Assembly (NCBI RefSeq): GCF_900115005.1
Contig: NZ_FOUY01000015.1
Span: forward strand, 90,092-154,091
Reading direction: 5' to 3'
Length of the DNA: 64,000 nucleotides
Source of the DNA: Pseudonocardia ammonioxydans
Lineage (GTDB): Bacteria; Actinomycetota; Actinomycetes; Mycobacteriales; Pseudonocardiaceae
Position 1 is the first letter of the stretch, and each line of letters begins with the position of its first letter. The notes under the pieces are model-generated. The model had not been told where the DNA came from, made no database searches, and worked only from the letters and a program-made list of their open reading frames with translations. The position numbers were made by a program, and so were the translations under genes. Below are positions 26,895 to 35,912 of this stretch, in pieces.

Positions 26895-28320
26895 GGCGGA
26901 GGGTGACCGGGATGCCGCCCACCGGCACCGGCAGCGAGGTGTTGTCCCAGCGCAGCCGGTAGGCGGGATCGACGGTCCAGCGATACCGGCGCAGCATCTC
27001 GTGCAGGATCGCGGTGACCTCGAGCGTGCCGAAGTGCAGGCCGATGCACTTGTGCACGCCGCCGCCGAACGGGATCCAGGCGTCCCGGTCGGAGCGGTCC
27101 TCGCGGCGGTCCGGGCCGAACCGCTCGGGGTCGAACCGCTCCGGGTCGCTCCAGCAGGAGCGGTCGTAGTGGTTCACCGCCTGCGCGACGATGACCCGGG
27201 TACCCGCCGGCAGGTGATGGCCCACGACGGTGGTGTCCTTCTCCGCGGTGCGCATCACCACCGGCACCGGCGCGTCCATCCGCAGCGCCTCCCTGATCAC
27301 CAGGTCCAGGGAGGTCAGCGAGCGCAGGGCGGCGACGTCGGGGATCCCGTCGCCGAGCGCGTCGGACTCGGCGCGGCAGCGTTCCTGCCACTCCGGGTTG
27401 CGCGCGAGGTGGTACGCCGCCGACGCCGCCGTGGTGGTGGAGGTGTCGTGCGCGGCCATCATCAGGAAGATCATGTGGTTGACGACGTCGTCGTCGGAGA
27501 ACTGCTCGCCGTCGTCGGTGCGCGCGTGGCACAGCGCGGAGAACAGGTCGGTGCCGTTGCCGGCCCGCTTGGCGGCGATGTTGGCCCGGAACCAGTCCTC
27601 CAGCAGGGCCCGCCCGCGCAGGCCGCGCCGCCAGCGGGTCCCGGGCAGGTCCTTGCGGACGAACGCGTTGGCCGCGCGCACGCAGTCGACGAACGCCCGG
27701 TTCACGGCCTCCGCATCGGGACCCGAGCGGGCGTCCATGAACACCGCCTGCGCGACGTCGAGCGTGAGCCGCTTGAGCGCCGGGTAGAGACGCAGGTCCC
27801 CGCCCCAGGTCGGGAGCACCTCGCGCACCACCGGGGTGGTGGCCGCGACGTAGCTCTCGATCCGGTCCGCGGTGAACGCCTGCTGCATGATCCGCCGGTG
27901 CGCGCGGTGCTCGTCGAAGTCGAGCAGCATCAGGCCGCGGTGGAAGAACTCGCCGACCATGGACCGCCAGCCCTCCTGGGAGAACGCCTTGTCCCGGTTG
28001 GTCAGCACCTCACGGGTCGCGGCCGGGCCGGTCACGATGACCGCGCGCCCGACCGGCGAGCGCATCCACCACAGTGGACCGAGCTTCTCGGTGCGGGCCC
28101 GGGTGAACCGGTGCCCGTACCGGATGTAGGACACCGCGTGCCCGAGCAGGGGCAGGCCGTCGTCGCCCGGGATCTCGCGCAGGCCCTCCGGGGCCGGGGC
28201 GAACGGGGCCGGGTTGCGACCGTGCACCCCGCTGTCGAGCAGGGTGCGGTCCACCCGCTCCGGGGCGGGCAGGGTCAGCACCGAGGACCAGCGTTCACGG
28301 GCGTGCTGTACCAGGCTCAC
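26884..28320 (-). CDS. Cytochrome P450
   Basis: This 478-residue P450 has the I-helix AAHDTSTT oxygen-binding motif, the ExxR motif (EALR), and the heme loop FGGGVHKCIG with the proximal Cys near the C-terminus. The length and N-terminal LPLLGHAVSYIRYGHRF region resemble CYP136/CYP51-like bacterial P450s acting on sterols or other lipophilic compounds. This is a resemblance, not an assignment. The GTG start at 28320 is preceded by AAGGAGG. No ferredoxin is adjacent. It is divergent from a TetR gene, with palindromes over the P450 promoter, so TetR repression is likely. Confidence 0.92.
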   Translation of the reverse strand: MSLVQHARERWSSVLTLPAPERVDRTLLDSGVHGRNPAPFAPAPEGLREIPGDDGLPLLGHAVSYIRYGHRFTRARTEKLGPLWWMRSPVGRAVIVTGPAATREVLTNRDKAFSQEGWRSMVGEFFHRGLMLLDFDEHRAHRRIMQQAFTADRIESYVAATTPVVREVLPTWGGDLRLYPALKRLTLDVAQAVFMDARSGPDAEAVNRAFVDCVRAANAFVRKDLPGTRWRRGLRGRALLEDWFRANIAAKRAGNGTDLFSALCHARTDDGEQFSDDDVVNHMIFLMMAAHDTSTTTAASAAYHLARNPEWQERCRAESDALGDGIPDVAALRSLTSLDLVIREALRMDAPVPVVMRTAEKDTTVVGHHLPAGTRVIVAQAVNHYDRSCWSDPERFDPERFGPDRREDRSDRDAWIPFGGGVHKCIGLHFGTLEVTAILHEMLRRYRWTVDPAYRLRWDNTSLPVPVGGIPVTLRPRE

Positions 28321-28361
28321 GGGACGTGCCTCCTTGCCGTCGACCACCGTGGTCGCTCGCC

Positions 28362-28418
28362 AAGTTAGACACATATGAGGAAAGTGTCCAGACGGTTGAC
28401 GAGACATGCCACAATGTC
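28362..28418 (-). promoter_or_regulatory. P450 promoter overlapped by palindromes (TetR operators)
   Basis: On the minus strand TGGACA (28390-28385), a 17-bp spacer and TAACTT (28367-28362) form a sigma-70-like promoter for the P450. GACAC/GTGTC (28368-28372, 28384-28388) lies inside the spacer. A second inverted repeat, GACAT-N6-ATGTC, is at 28403-28418 near the TetR start. Confidence 0.55.
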
Positions 28419-28437
28419 GACGATGGAGCGGCGATCG

Positions 28438-28983
28438 ATGGCCCGGCGGGCGCGGGACGACCTGCGCACCGAGGTGCTCGACGTGGCCGAACGGCTCGCC
28501 GTCGCCGGGGACCGGCTCTCGATGCCCGAGATCGCCCGCCGGGTCGGGGTCAGCCGGCAGACGCTCTACAGCGAGTTCGGCGACCGGGACGGTCTCGCCG
28601 CCGCGCTGGTGCTGCGGGCCACCGACGAGTTCCTCGACCGGATCATCTCCGCCCTCGACGGCGAGGCCGACCTGCACGCCGCGTGGGTGGCCGCGGCCGG
28701 TGCCGCGCTGACCGAGGCGTCGGTGAACCCGCTGGTGAAAGCCCTGCTGACGGGGGCGCCGTCGGCGTTCGGGGACCGCTCCGGGCCGATCGTGGCCGCC
28801 GCCACCGAGCGGGCCGCGGGCTACCTGCGCCGGTCCCGCCCGGACCTGCCCGACGACGACGTCGACCTCGCCGCCGACACCGTCACCCGGCTGGTCGTCA
28901 GCCACCTCGTGCTGCCCGGCGGACCGGCCGAGCTGGTGGCCGAGAAGATCGCCACGGTGGTGCTGCGGATCCTGCGGGTCTGA
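28438..28983 (+). CDS. TetR-family regulator
   Basis: This TetR regulator has the DNA-binding region LSMPEIARRVGVSRQTLYSEFGDRDGLAAAL and an all-helical ligand domain. I prefer the ATG at 28438 (MARRARDD, 181 residues), which gives the normal spacing before the helix-turn-helix. ATGs at 28423, 28414 and 28375 are in the same frame, but the longer ones would put operator-like palindromes into the coding region. It is divergent from the P450 and probably represses it and itself. The C-terminal part resembles TetR_C_33-like domains, though this is not certain. Confidence 0.85.
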   Translation: MARRARDDLRTEVLDVAERLAVAGDRLSMPEIARRVGVSRQTLYSEFGDRDGLAAALVLRATDEFLDRIISALDGEADLHAAWVAAAGAALTEASVNPLVKALLTGAPSAFGDRSGPIVAAATERAAGYLRRSRPDLPDDDVDLAADTVTRLVVSHLVLPGGPAELVAEKIATVVLRILRV

Positions 28984-29000
28984 ACGCGCGCCGGGCGCGG

Positions 29001-29651
29001 TCAGGACCCGACGATCAGCACGTGCAGGGTGCGCGGGCCGTGCACGCCCTCCACCCGGTCCAGCTCGATGTCGCTGGTGGCGCTCGGGCCGCTGATCCAG
29101 GTGTGGGGCCGGACCGGGTCGAGCGCGGCGACCGCCTCGGGGACCGCGGGCACCACCTGGTCGGCCCGGACCATGCAGACGTGCAGGTCCGGGACCAGGG
29201 TCGCGGCCCGGCGGCCCTGCCCCTCGCCGTGGTCGAGGACGATCGTGCCGGTGTCGGCGATCCCGACCGCGGCCGTCGACAGCACCCCGTCGCAGCGGTC
29301 CAGCTCGGACACCGCGACGTCCGGCCCGTCGTGGACGACCTCGACGTCATCCGGCACCCACTCCGGCGGGAACCCCGGCGGCACCAGGATCCGCAGCGGG
29401 CCGGCCCCGGCCGACGGCTCCCGGCCCCGCAGCGCCGCCGCCACCTGCTGCACGACCGTCGACGAGGTCGCCCGCTCGACGACGGCCCGATAGTCCGCGA
29501 CCCGCTCGGCGAACAGGTCCACGACCTCCTCGCGCGACCGGTCGCGCTCCGGGGCCGGGCGGACGACCGCGACGTCGAGCACCGGCTCGACGTCGGGCAC
29601 GTCGGCCAGCGCCCGGCGGGCCTTCTGCAGGATCGCCTCGCGCGCGCTCAC
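29001..29651 (-). CDS. lutC: Lactate utilization protein LutC (LUD domain)
   Basis: This 216-residue LutC/YkgG-type LUD-domain protein starts AREAILQKARRAL and ends with the conserved GPSATSDIELDRVEGVHGPRTLHVLIV block. LutC is the third component of the LutABC complex, which oxidises L-lactate to pyruvate. Its GTG start overlaps the lutB stop by 4 bases (GTGA). All three lut genes are coupled in this way. Confidence 0.93.
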   Translation of the reverse strand: MSAREAILQKARRALADVPDVEPVLDVAVVRPAPERDRSREEVVDLFAERVADYRAVVERATSSTVVQQVAAALRGREPSAGAGPLRILVPPGFPPEWVPDDVEVVHDGPDVAVSELDRCDGVLSTAAVGIADTGTIVLDHGEGQGRRAATLVPDLHVCMVRADQVVPAVPEAVAALDPVRPHTWISGPSATSDIELDRVEGVHGPRTLHVLIVGS

Positions 29652-31255
29652 GCCTCGTCCCTTCCGCCGGAGGTGTCGTCGGTCCGGCTCGAGTCGCCCA
29701 CGGTGTCGTCGGTCCGGCTGCGATCGCCGGCTGTGTCGTCGGTCCGGCTGCGATCGCCGGCTGTCTCCTCGGTCCGGCTCCGGCCGCCGTCCGTCCGCTT
29801 CCACCAGGACCGGAACGACTCCTCGGCGGGGATCGGGATGTCGCGGGAGTCCGACCAGGCGCTCGCCGGTCCGGGCAGTGCACCGAGCACGGCCCGCCCG
29901 CCCGGGGCGGAGCGGCCCAGCTTCGCGGCGAGCTTCCCGCCGAGCCCGGCGGCCTTCTCGGCGGCGCCGGTGCGTCCGGCCGAGGACAGGGTCCACGACG
30001 CGGCCTTCATCGCCATGTCCTGCACCGACGGGAGCCGCGCGGCCTCCTGGTGGGCCTCGACGACCTCCCCGCGCAGGTGCACGAGCACCTCGGGGATGTC
30101 GATGCGGACCGGGCAGACCTCGAAGCAGGCCCCGCACAGGCTGGAGGCGTAGGGCAGGGAGTCGGTCTGCGGGTCCGAGCCGACACCGCGCAGCTGCGGG
30201 GTGAGGATCGCGCCGATCGGGCCGGGGTAGACCGAGCCGTAGGCGTGGCCGCCGGTGCGCTCGTAGACCGGGCACACGTTGAGGCAGGCCGAGCAGCGGA
30301 TGCAGCGCAGCGCCTGGCGTCCGGTGGGGTCGGCGAGGACGTCGGTGCGGCCGTTGTCGAGCAGCACGACGTGGACCTCCTGGGGGCCGTCGCCGGGGGT
30401 GACACCGGTCCAGGTGGAGGTGTAGGGGTTCATCCGCTCGCCGGTGGAGGAGCGCGGCAGCAGCTGCAGCATCACATCCAAGTCCTGGAAGGTCGGCAGC
30501 ACCTTCTCGATGCCGACCACGGAGACGAGGACCTCGGGCAGGGTCAGGCACATCCGGCCGTTGCCCTCGGACTCGACGACGGTCAGCGTGCCGGTCTCGG
30601 CGACGGCGAAGTTCGCGCCGGAGACGGCGACCTTGGCGCGCAGGAACTTCTCCCGCAGGTGGGCGCGGGCGGCGGCGGCGAGCTGCCGGGGCTCGTCGGT
30701 GAGGTCGTCGGGGGCGGCGCGGCCGGCGTTGCCCATCTCGCGCAGGAAGATCTCGCGGATCTCGGCGCGGTTGCGGTGGATGGCGGGGACGAGGATGTGG
30801 CTGGGCAGGTCGTCGCCGAGTTGGACGATCAGTTCGGCGAGGTCGGTCTCCCAGGCGTGGATGCCGGCGGCCTCGAGGGCGTCGTTGAGTTCGATCTCCT
30901 GGGTGGCCATCGACTTGACCTTGACGACCTCGTCGGTGGCGTGCCGGCGGGCGATGTCGACGACGATGGCGTTGGCCTCGGTGGCGTCGCGGGCCCAGTG
31001 CACGGTCGCGCCGGCGGCGGTCAGGGAGCGTTCGAGCTGTTCGAGGTAGTCGGGCAGGTGGCGCAGTACCCGGTTCTTGATCGCTTCGCCGGCCAGGCGC
31101 AGCTGTTCCCACTCGTCGACCTCGCCGACGACGCCGGCGCGTTTGGTGCGGATGGTGCCGGTGGCGTGGGCGAGGTTGCGGCGCAGCTGGGAGTCCTCCA
31201 GCGCCTCGCGGGCCGCGTCCGGGAACGCGGGCGTGCCGAGGAACGTGCCGCTCAT
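29648..31255 (-). CDS. lutB: Lactate utilization iron-sulfur protein LutB
   Basis: This protein of 535 residues has an N-terminal LUD domain and a C-terminal ferredoxin-like part with two cysteine clusters, CIRCSACLNVCPVY and CGACFEVCP, for [4Fe-4S] centres. It is the electron-transferring core of LutABC lactate oxidase. The C-terminus is extended by four copies of a 10-residue unit (SRTDDTAGDR-like) from an exact 30-bp DNA periodicity, which is not a normal part of LutB. ATG 31255 overlaps the lutA stop by 4 bases (ATGA). Confidence 0.94.
   Translation of the reverse strand: MSGTFLGTPAFPDAAREALEDSQLRRNLAHATGTIRTKRAGVVGEVDEWEQLRLAGEAIKNRVLRHLPDYLEQLERSLTAAGATVHWARDATEANAIVVDIARRHATDEVVKVKSMATQEIELNDALEAAGIHAWETDLAELIVQLGDDLPSHILVPAIHRNRAEIREIFLREMGNAGRAAPDDLTDEPRQLAAAARAHLREKFLRAKVAVSGANFAVAETGTLTVVESEGNGRMCLTLPEVLVSVVGIEKVLPTFQDLDVMLQLLPRSSTGERMNPYTSTWTGVTPGDGPQEVHVVLLDNGRTDVLADPTGRQALRCIRCSACLNVCPVYERTGGHAYGSVYPGPIGAILTPQLRGVGSDPQTDSLPYASSLCGACFEVCPVRIDIPEVLVHLRGEVVEAHQEAARLPSVQDMAMKAASWTLSSAGRTGAAEKAAGLGGKLAAKLGRSAPGGRAVLGALPGPASAWSDSRDIPIPAEESFRSWWKRTDGGRSRTEETAGDRSRTDDTAGDRSRTDDTVGDSSRTDDTSGGRDEA
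29672..29791. repeat. 30-bp tandem repeat at the 3' end of lutB
   Basis: Four copies of a 30-bp unit that starts (G/T)GTCTCCTCGGTCCGGCT-like begin at 29672, 29702, 29732 and 29762. The two middle copies are nearly identical and the outer ones diverge. It keeps the lutB frame. Confidence 0.8.
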
Positions 31256-32064
31256 CGGTGGGCCTCCTGGTTCTGCGGTGTGGCGCTGCCGATGCTGATC
31301 GGGTCCGCGGAGCGCTCGTCGCGGCGTTCGACGACCCGCTCGGTGGAGGCGAGGATCTCGGCCAGGTGCATCACCCGCACCCCGGAGCGCTGCCGGGACA
31401 GCAGTCCGCCGATGTGGGTCAGGCAGGAGTTGTCGCCGGCGACGAGGACCTCGGCGCCGGTGGTGCGGACGTGGTGGGCCTTGTCGTTGCCCATCGCGAT
31501 GGAGGTCTCGGCGTTCTTCACCGCGAACGTGCCGCCGAAACCGCAGCACTCGGCGGCGCCGGGTAGGTCGAGCAGGGTGAGTCCGCGGACCGCGCGCAGC
31601 AGCCGGGCCGGGCGGTCGCCGACGCCGAGCATCCGCAGCGAGTGGCAGGTCGGGTGGTAGGTGACCCGGTGCGGGAAGTAGGCGCCGACGTCGGTGACGC
31701 CGAGGACGTCGACCAGGTACTCGGTCAGCTCGTAGGCCGGTGGGGCGTTCTCGACGCCGCGCACCAGGCCGGGATCACCGGAGCGCTCGGCGACCAGGCC
31801 GTGCTGGTGCCGCACCGACCCGGCACACGACCCGGACGGCACGATGATCGCGTCGCACCCGTCGAACGCCTCGAGGTGGTTGCGCACCAGCGGGACGGCG
31901 TCGGCGAGGTAGCCGGTGTTGACCATCGGCTGCCCGCAGCAGGTCTGCGCGGCGGGGAACTCGACGTCGACACCGAGCCGCCGCAGCAGGGTGACGACGG
32001 CCTTGCCGGTGTCCGGGAACAGGGCGTCGTTGAGGCAGGTGACCATCAGGCCGACGCGTGGCAT
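31252..32064 (-). CDS. lutA: Lactate utilization iron-sulfur protein LutA
   Basis: This 270-residue CCG-domain protein has two cysteine-rich segments, TCCGQPMVNTG and ECCGFGGTF, typical of LutA/GlcF/HdrB [4Fe-4S] proteins. It starts the lutABC operon, behind a GGAGG ribosome binding site. Two FadR-type operators lie just upstream, and a divergent FCD-GntR gene is on the other side, so induction by L-lactate is expected. Confidence 0.94.
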   Translation of the reverse strand: MPRVGLMVTCLNDALFPDTGKAVVTLLRRLGVDVEFPAAQTCCGQPMVNTGYLADAVPLVRNHLEAFDGCDAIIVPSGSCAGSVRHQHGLVAERSGDPGLVRGVENAPPAYELTEYLVDVLGVTDVGAYFPHRVTYHPTCHSLRMLGVGDRPARLLRAVRGLTLLDLPGAAECCGFGGTFAVKNAETSIAMGNDKAHHVRTTGAEVLVAGDNSCLTHIGGLLSRQRSGVRVMHLAEILASTERVVERRDERSADPISIGSATPQNQEAHR

Positions 32065-32096
32065 GGGGCCTCCGTGTTGTGGTGGGCGGAGGGGTG

Positions 32097-32129
32097 TGGT
32101 CCGACCAAGGTAGCGCTATGGTCGGACCA
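32097..32129. promoter_or_regulatory. Twin FadR/GntR-type operators between lutA and its regulator
   Basis: TGGTCCGACCA (32097-32107) and TGGTCGGACCA (32119-32129) are exact reverse complements with start points 22 bp apart, about two helical turns. Each is itself palindromic and fits the TnGTnnnACnA pattern of FCD-type GntR regulators. Confidence 0.8.
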
Positions 32130-32182
32130 GGACAACTCGGATCCGATGCCGCGGCGCGCGACCGCCGGCCTAGGGGGACGAC

Positions 32183-32896
32183 GTGACCGACACCCGCAGG
32201 GCGCGCCCGGCCACCTACGAGATGGTGCTCGAGCACGTCGAACAGCGCCTGACGTCGGGGGAGTGGCGGCCGGGGGACCGGCTGCCCCCCGAGCGCGAGC
32301 TGGCGGCACGGCTGGGGGCGAGCCGGCAGGCCGTGCGCGAGGCGTTGCGCGTGCTGCAGGCCCAGGGCGTGATCCGCTCCCAGGTGGGGACGGGGGCGGA
32401 CTCGGGGACGGTCGTCGTCCCGGCGCCGGCCCGGGCGCTCGGGCGGGTGCTGCAGCTGCACCTGGCGGTCGACTCGTTCCCGGTCGGTGACGTGACCGAG
32501 GCCCGGGTGATGCTCGAGCGATTCTCCGCCGAGGCCGCGGCCGGGTCCGGCCGGGACTCGGCGTCCGGGCTGCTGCAGATCCGCGCGGCGCTGGAGGCGA
32601 TGGACGGCGACCTGGACCGTGCCGCGTTCGGCGCCGCGGACGCCGCGTTCCACGTCGCGATCGCCCGGGCGACCGGTAACCGGCTGGTGGGGGAGCTGAC
32701 GACGGCGATCCGCGAGTCGGTCCGCGGCACCCTGCTGGACGCGATGTACGGCGACGGTGACTGGCCGCCGTTGCGGGCGCGGTTGCAGGACGAGCACCAC
32801 GCGATCTGGTCCGCGATCGCCGACGGGGCCGGTGGCCTGGCGGCCGACCGGATCGAGGCACATATCCGCGCGTTCCACGGGCGGCTGGGTGGGTGA
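32183..32896 (+). CDS. FadR-type GntR regulator (probable lactate regulator LutR/LldR)
   Basis: This 237-residue protein has an N-terminal winged helix (LPPERELAARLGASRQAVREALRVLQAQGVI) and a C-terminal FCD helical effector domain (HVAIARATGNRLV, DEHHAIWSAIADG). It is divergent from lutABC, with twin operators between them, matching LldR/LutR control of lactate oxidation. GTG start. Its stop codon is the first TGA of a 24-27 bp repeat array, suggesting that the 3' end has been affected by repeat growth. Confidence 0.9.
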   Translation: MTDTRRARPATYEMVLEHVEQRLTSGEWRPGDRLPPERELAARLGASRQAVREALRVLQAQGVIRSQVGTGADSGTVVVPAPARALGRVLQLHLAVDSFPVGDVTEARVMLERFSAEAAAGSGRDSASGLLQIRAALEAMDGDLDRAAFGAADAAFHVAIARATGNRLVGELTTAIRESVRGTLLDAMYGDGDWPPLRARLQDEHHAIWSAIADGAGGLAADRIEAHIRAFHGRLGG

Positions 32897-33030
32897 GTGA
32901 CACGGGCGGCTGGGCGGGTGAGTGACACCGCGGCTGGATGGGTGAGTGACACACGGGCGACTGGGTGGGTGAGTGACACCGCGGTCGGGCAGGCGAGCGA
33001 CGCCGCGGCCGGGCGGGTGAGTGTGCCCCG
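32894..33030. repeat. Imperfect 24-27 bp tandem repeat array
   Basis: Six copies of TGAGTGACAC plus a GC-rich remainder begin at 32894, 32919, 32943, 32970, 32994 (CGAGCGACGC, degenerate) and 33018. It fills the gap between the GntR gene and the convergent ctaD gene and has no convincing coding role. Confidence 0.75.
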
Positions 33031-33054
33031 CCGGGCCGGGCGGCCGGGGCGGGG

Positions 33055-34806
33055 TCAGACCGAGCGGGGGTCGTCGTCGGGCTGGGCCTCCTTGCCCACC
33101 TGCTGTGAGGCGACCTCGGCGGCTTGCGGCTTGGAGCTCCCCGAGTGCGACTCGGCGCGGGCGCGCTCGACCAGGTGCGGGTAGTGCAGCTCGAACGCCG
33201 GGCGTTCGGAGCGGATCCGCGGCAGCTCGGTGAAGTTGTGCCGCGGCGGGGGACAGGTGGTGGCCCACTCCAGCGAGTTGCCGAAGCCCCACGGGTCGTC
33301 GACGGTGACCACCCGCCCGAACTTGTAGCTGCGGAACACGTTGTAGAGGAACGGCAGCATCGATGCGCCGAGCACGAACGCGCCGATCGAGGAGACGATG
33401 TTCAGTGCGTCGAACCCGTCGGTGGGCAGGTAGTCGGCGTAGCGGCGGGGCATGCCCTCGTCGCCGAGCCAGTGCTGCACCAGGAACGTCGTGTGGAAGC
33501 CGACGAAGGTCAGCCAGAAGTGGACCTTGCCGAGCTTCTCGTCGAGGAACCGGCCGGTCATCTTCGGGAACCAGAAGTAGACCCCGGCGAAGGTCGCGAA
33601 CACGATCGTGCCGAACAGGACGTAGTGGAAGTGGGCGACGACGAAGTACGTATCCGAGACGTGGAACCCGACCGGGGGCATCGCGAGCAGCACACCGGTG
33701 AGACCGCCGAACAGGAACGTCGCCAGGAAGCCGAGCGCGAAGACCATCGGTGTCTCGAAGGTGATCTTGCCGCGCCACAGGGTGCCGATCCAGTTCACGA
33801 ACTTGATCCCGGTCGGGACCGCGATGAGGAACGTCATCAGCGAGAAGAACGCGAGCAGCACCGCGCCGGTGGCGTACATGTGGTGCGCCCACACGGTGAT
33901 CGAGAGCACCGTGACGACGAGGCTGGCGAAGATCAGGCTCTTGTAGCCGAACAGCGGCTTACGGCTGAACACCGGGAAGATCTCGGTGACGATTCCCCAG
34001 AAGGGCAGCGCCACGATGTAGACCTCGGGATGGCCGAAGAACCAGAACAGGTGCTGGTAGAGGATCGCCCCGCCGTGTTCGGGGTCGTAGATCTGCGCTC
34101 CGAGGTGCCGGGCGGCCATCAGACCGAACAGGGCCGCGGTCAGGATAGGGAACGCGACCAGGATGAGGATCGCCGTGTAGAGGATGTTCCAGGTGAAGAT
34201 CGGCATCCGGAACATCGTCATCCCGGGTGCCCGCATGCAGATGATCGTCGTGAGCATGTTGACCGCACCGAGGATCGTGCCCAGCCCGGACACGATCAGG
34301 CCCGCGGTCCACAGGTCGCCGCCGATGCCCGGCGAGTAGTGCGCGGTCGAGAGTGGCGTGTAGGCGAACCAGCCGAAGTCCGCGGCGCCGCCGGGGGTCA
34401 GGAACCCGCCGAGCACGGTGAGCCCGCCGAACAGGAACAGCCAGTAGGAGAACGCGTTGAGGCGGGGGAACGCGACGTCCGGGGCGCCGATCTGCAGCGG
34501 CAGGATGTAGTTCGCGAACCCGAACAGGATCGGGGTCGCATACAGCAGCAACATGATCGTGCCGTGCATGGTGAACAGCTGGTTGTACTGCTCGGTGGAC
34601 AGGAACTGCAGCTCCGGGCGGGCCAGCTCGGCCCGGATGAGCAGCGCCATCGCGCCCCCGGCCAGGAAGAACGCGAACGCGGTGACGATGTACAGCACCG
34701 CGATGTCCTTCGGGTCGGTCGTCCGCAGCATGTGCAGGAACTTCGACCCCTTCCCGGCGGAGGGCCGCCGGGGGATGTTGATCGGTGTGGGGGTCGTCGT
34801 GGCCAT
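33055..34806 (-). CDS. ctaD: Cytochrome c oxidase subunit I (aa3-type)
   Basis: This protein of 583 residues has 12 helices. Metal ligands are in place: the heme a His in [14 protein letters not shown] (CuB His with Tyr cross-link), the [11 protein letters not shown]is pair, and VAHFHYV (heme a3/a His). It is the catalytic subunit of the respiratory terminal oxidase in the membrane. As in other actinomycetes, it is encoded away from ctaC/ctaE and the qcr genes. The C-terminal tail is polar, about 60 residues. Confidence 0.97.
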   Translation of the reverse strand: MATTTPTPINIPRRPSAGKGSKFLHMLRTTDPKDIAVLYIVTAFAFFLAGGAMALLIRAELARPELQFLSTEQYNQLFTMHGTIMLLLYATPILFGFANYILPLQIGAPDVAFPRLNAFSYWLFLFGGLTVLGGFLTPGGAADFGWFAYTPLSTAHYSPGIGGDLWTAGLIVSGLGTILGAVNMLTTIICMRAPGMTMFRMPIFTWNILYTAILILVAFPILTAALFGLMAARHLGAQIYDPEHGGAILYQHLFWFFGHPEVYIVALPFWGIVTEIFPVFSRKPLFGYKSLIFASLVVTVLSITVWAHHMYATGAVLLAFFSLMTFLIAVPTGIKFVNWIGTLWRGKITFETPMVFALGFLATFLFGGLTGVLLAMPPVGFHVSDTYFVVAHFHYVLFGTIVFATFAGVYFWFPKMTGRFLDEKLGKVHFWLTFVGFHTTFLVQHWLGDEGMPRRYADYLPTDGFDALNIVSSIGAFVLGASMLPFLYNVFRSYKFGRVVTVDDPWGFGNSLEWATTCPPPRHNFTELPRIRSERPAFELHYPHLVERARAESHSGSSKPQAAEVASQQVGKEAQPDDDPRSV

Positions 34807-34948
34807 GTCGGATCACCATGCCCTGCGTCTGAGAGGTCGTCCCGGGCATCGGCTGCACGGAGACCGGTCCATGGTGCGACGCCCCACGGTGCGGTGCAAA
34901 TCACAGCCGCCGGGGACGCCGGGCCGGGCGGCGCCCTACACTGCGCCG

Positions 34949-35362
34949 GTGGCGGAGCGGATCACGGTGCCCTCGGACGCCGACCCCGAGGACGTCCTGG
35001 CGGCGGTGACGCCGGGTCGGCGGGCCACCGACACGCGGTCGGCGGCAGCACTGCTGACCCGGGTGACCGGGGCGCGGCCCCGCGTCTGGGGTACCTCGAT
35101 CCTCGGGTTCGGGCGCACGACCTACACCACGGCCGACGGCGTCGAGCACGAGTGGTTCGCGCTCGGACTGGCCGGGCGGAAGGCGGCCGTCACGCTGTAC
35201 GGCCTGACGTACGACGACGGCGACCTCGACCTGATCGAGCGGCTCGGGCCGGTCCGGCGCGGCAAGGGCTGTCTCTACGTGTCCCGGTGGGACGCGCTCG
35301 ACCACGCCGTGCTGGAGGAACTGGTCCGGCGCGCGTGGGCCGCGCACCACCGGCCGGTCTGA
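34949..35362 (+). CDS. DUF1801 domain protein
   Basis: This 137-residue protein is of the DUF1801/YdhG-like fold, with RPRVWGTSILGFGRTTYTTADG, EWFALGLAGRKAAVTLYGL and RRGKGCLYVSRWDALD as conserved blocks. No enzymatic function is established. The GTG at 34949 gives the normal N-terminus. It is divergent from ctaD across 142 bases, and a 14-bp perfect hairpin follows. Confidence 0.82.
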   Translation: MAERITVPSDADPEDVLAAVTPGRRATDTRSAAALLTRVTGARPRVWGTSILGFGRTTYTTADGVEHEWFALGLAGRKAAVTLYGLTYDDGDLDLIERLGPVRRGKGCLYVSRWDALDHAVLEELVRRAWAAHHRPV

Positions 35363-35413
35363 CCGGGCCGGCCACGGGACCGGGAGGGATGCCACGGGGC
35401 AGGGAATGAAATG

Positions 35414-35447
35414 GGCCGGGGGCCATCACCCGAGATGGCCCCCGGCC
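35414..35447 (+). terminator. Strong hairpin terminator
   Basis: GGCCGGGGGCCATC (35414-35427) and GATGGCCCCCGGCC (35434-35447) are perfect 14-bp arms with a 6-base loop, 50 bases after the DUF1801 stop, between convergent genes. Confidence 0.8.
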
Positions 35448-35579
35448 GGGGTCGCCGACCGTCCGCTCCCCAGCGACGGCGGCGTTACGACGACCGTCCC
35501 AGGATCCGCGCCCCGGCGCCTCCGAATTCCCCAATTCTGTGGAGGGCCGGGTGACCGTGGCGCCCGGCGGGTGCGGTGC

Positions 35580-35912
35580 TCAGGTGCCGGGCGCCCGGTA
35601 GACCCCGGACGCCTCGCCCGCCCGGCCCAGGATCGCGACCAGCCGCTCCGGAGTGATCAGTTCCCGGGTCTCGACGCTGCGGAACGCGCCGGAGCTGTTC
35701 ACCGCGATCGACGCCGCGGCGGCCGCTTCCCCGTCCGGCAGGTCGCAGATCGCCATCCCGTCGTGGCAACCGAACATGAAGTAGATCGATTCCAGGGTGC
35801 CGCCGGCCGACTCGGCCACCGCGCGTGCGGCGGCCGCCCGGTCCCCCGGGTTCTGGATCATCCTGTTCCACGCCTCGGCGGTGTAGGAGAAGAACAGCGC
35901 GTACCTGGGCAT
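35580..35912 (-). CDS. GYD domain-containing protein
   Basis: This 110-residue protein resembles the GYD/dimeric alpha-beta barrel family: MPRYALFFSYTAEAWNRMIQ, then ESIYFMFGCHDGMAICDLPD and IAVNSSGAFRSVETREL. No catalytic function is known. The start at 35912 is supported by GGGAGG just upstream. It stands alone, with a long noncoding stretch upstream. Confidence 0.8.
   Translation of the reverse strand: MPRYALFFSYTAEAWNRMIQNPGDRAAAARAVAESAGGTLESIYFMFGCHDGMAICDLPDGEAAAAASIAVNSSGAFRSVETRELITPERLVAILGRAGEASGVYRAPGT

Noticed and set aside
32894..33030. CRISPR array
   Set aside because: Unit spacing of 24-27 bp has no unique spacers, units are imperfect and contiguous, and no cas genes are near.
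32897..33184. Small frame with repeated WVSDT-like units after the GntR gene
   Set aside because: It is simply the translation of the tandem repeat array, without a ribosome binding site or conserved sequence.
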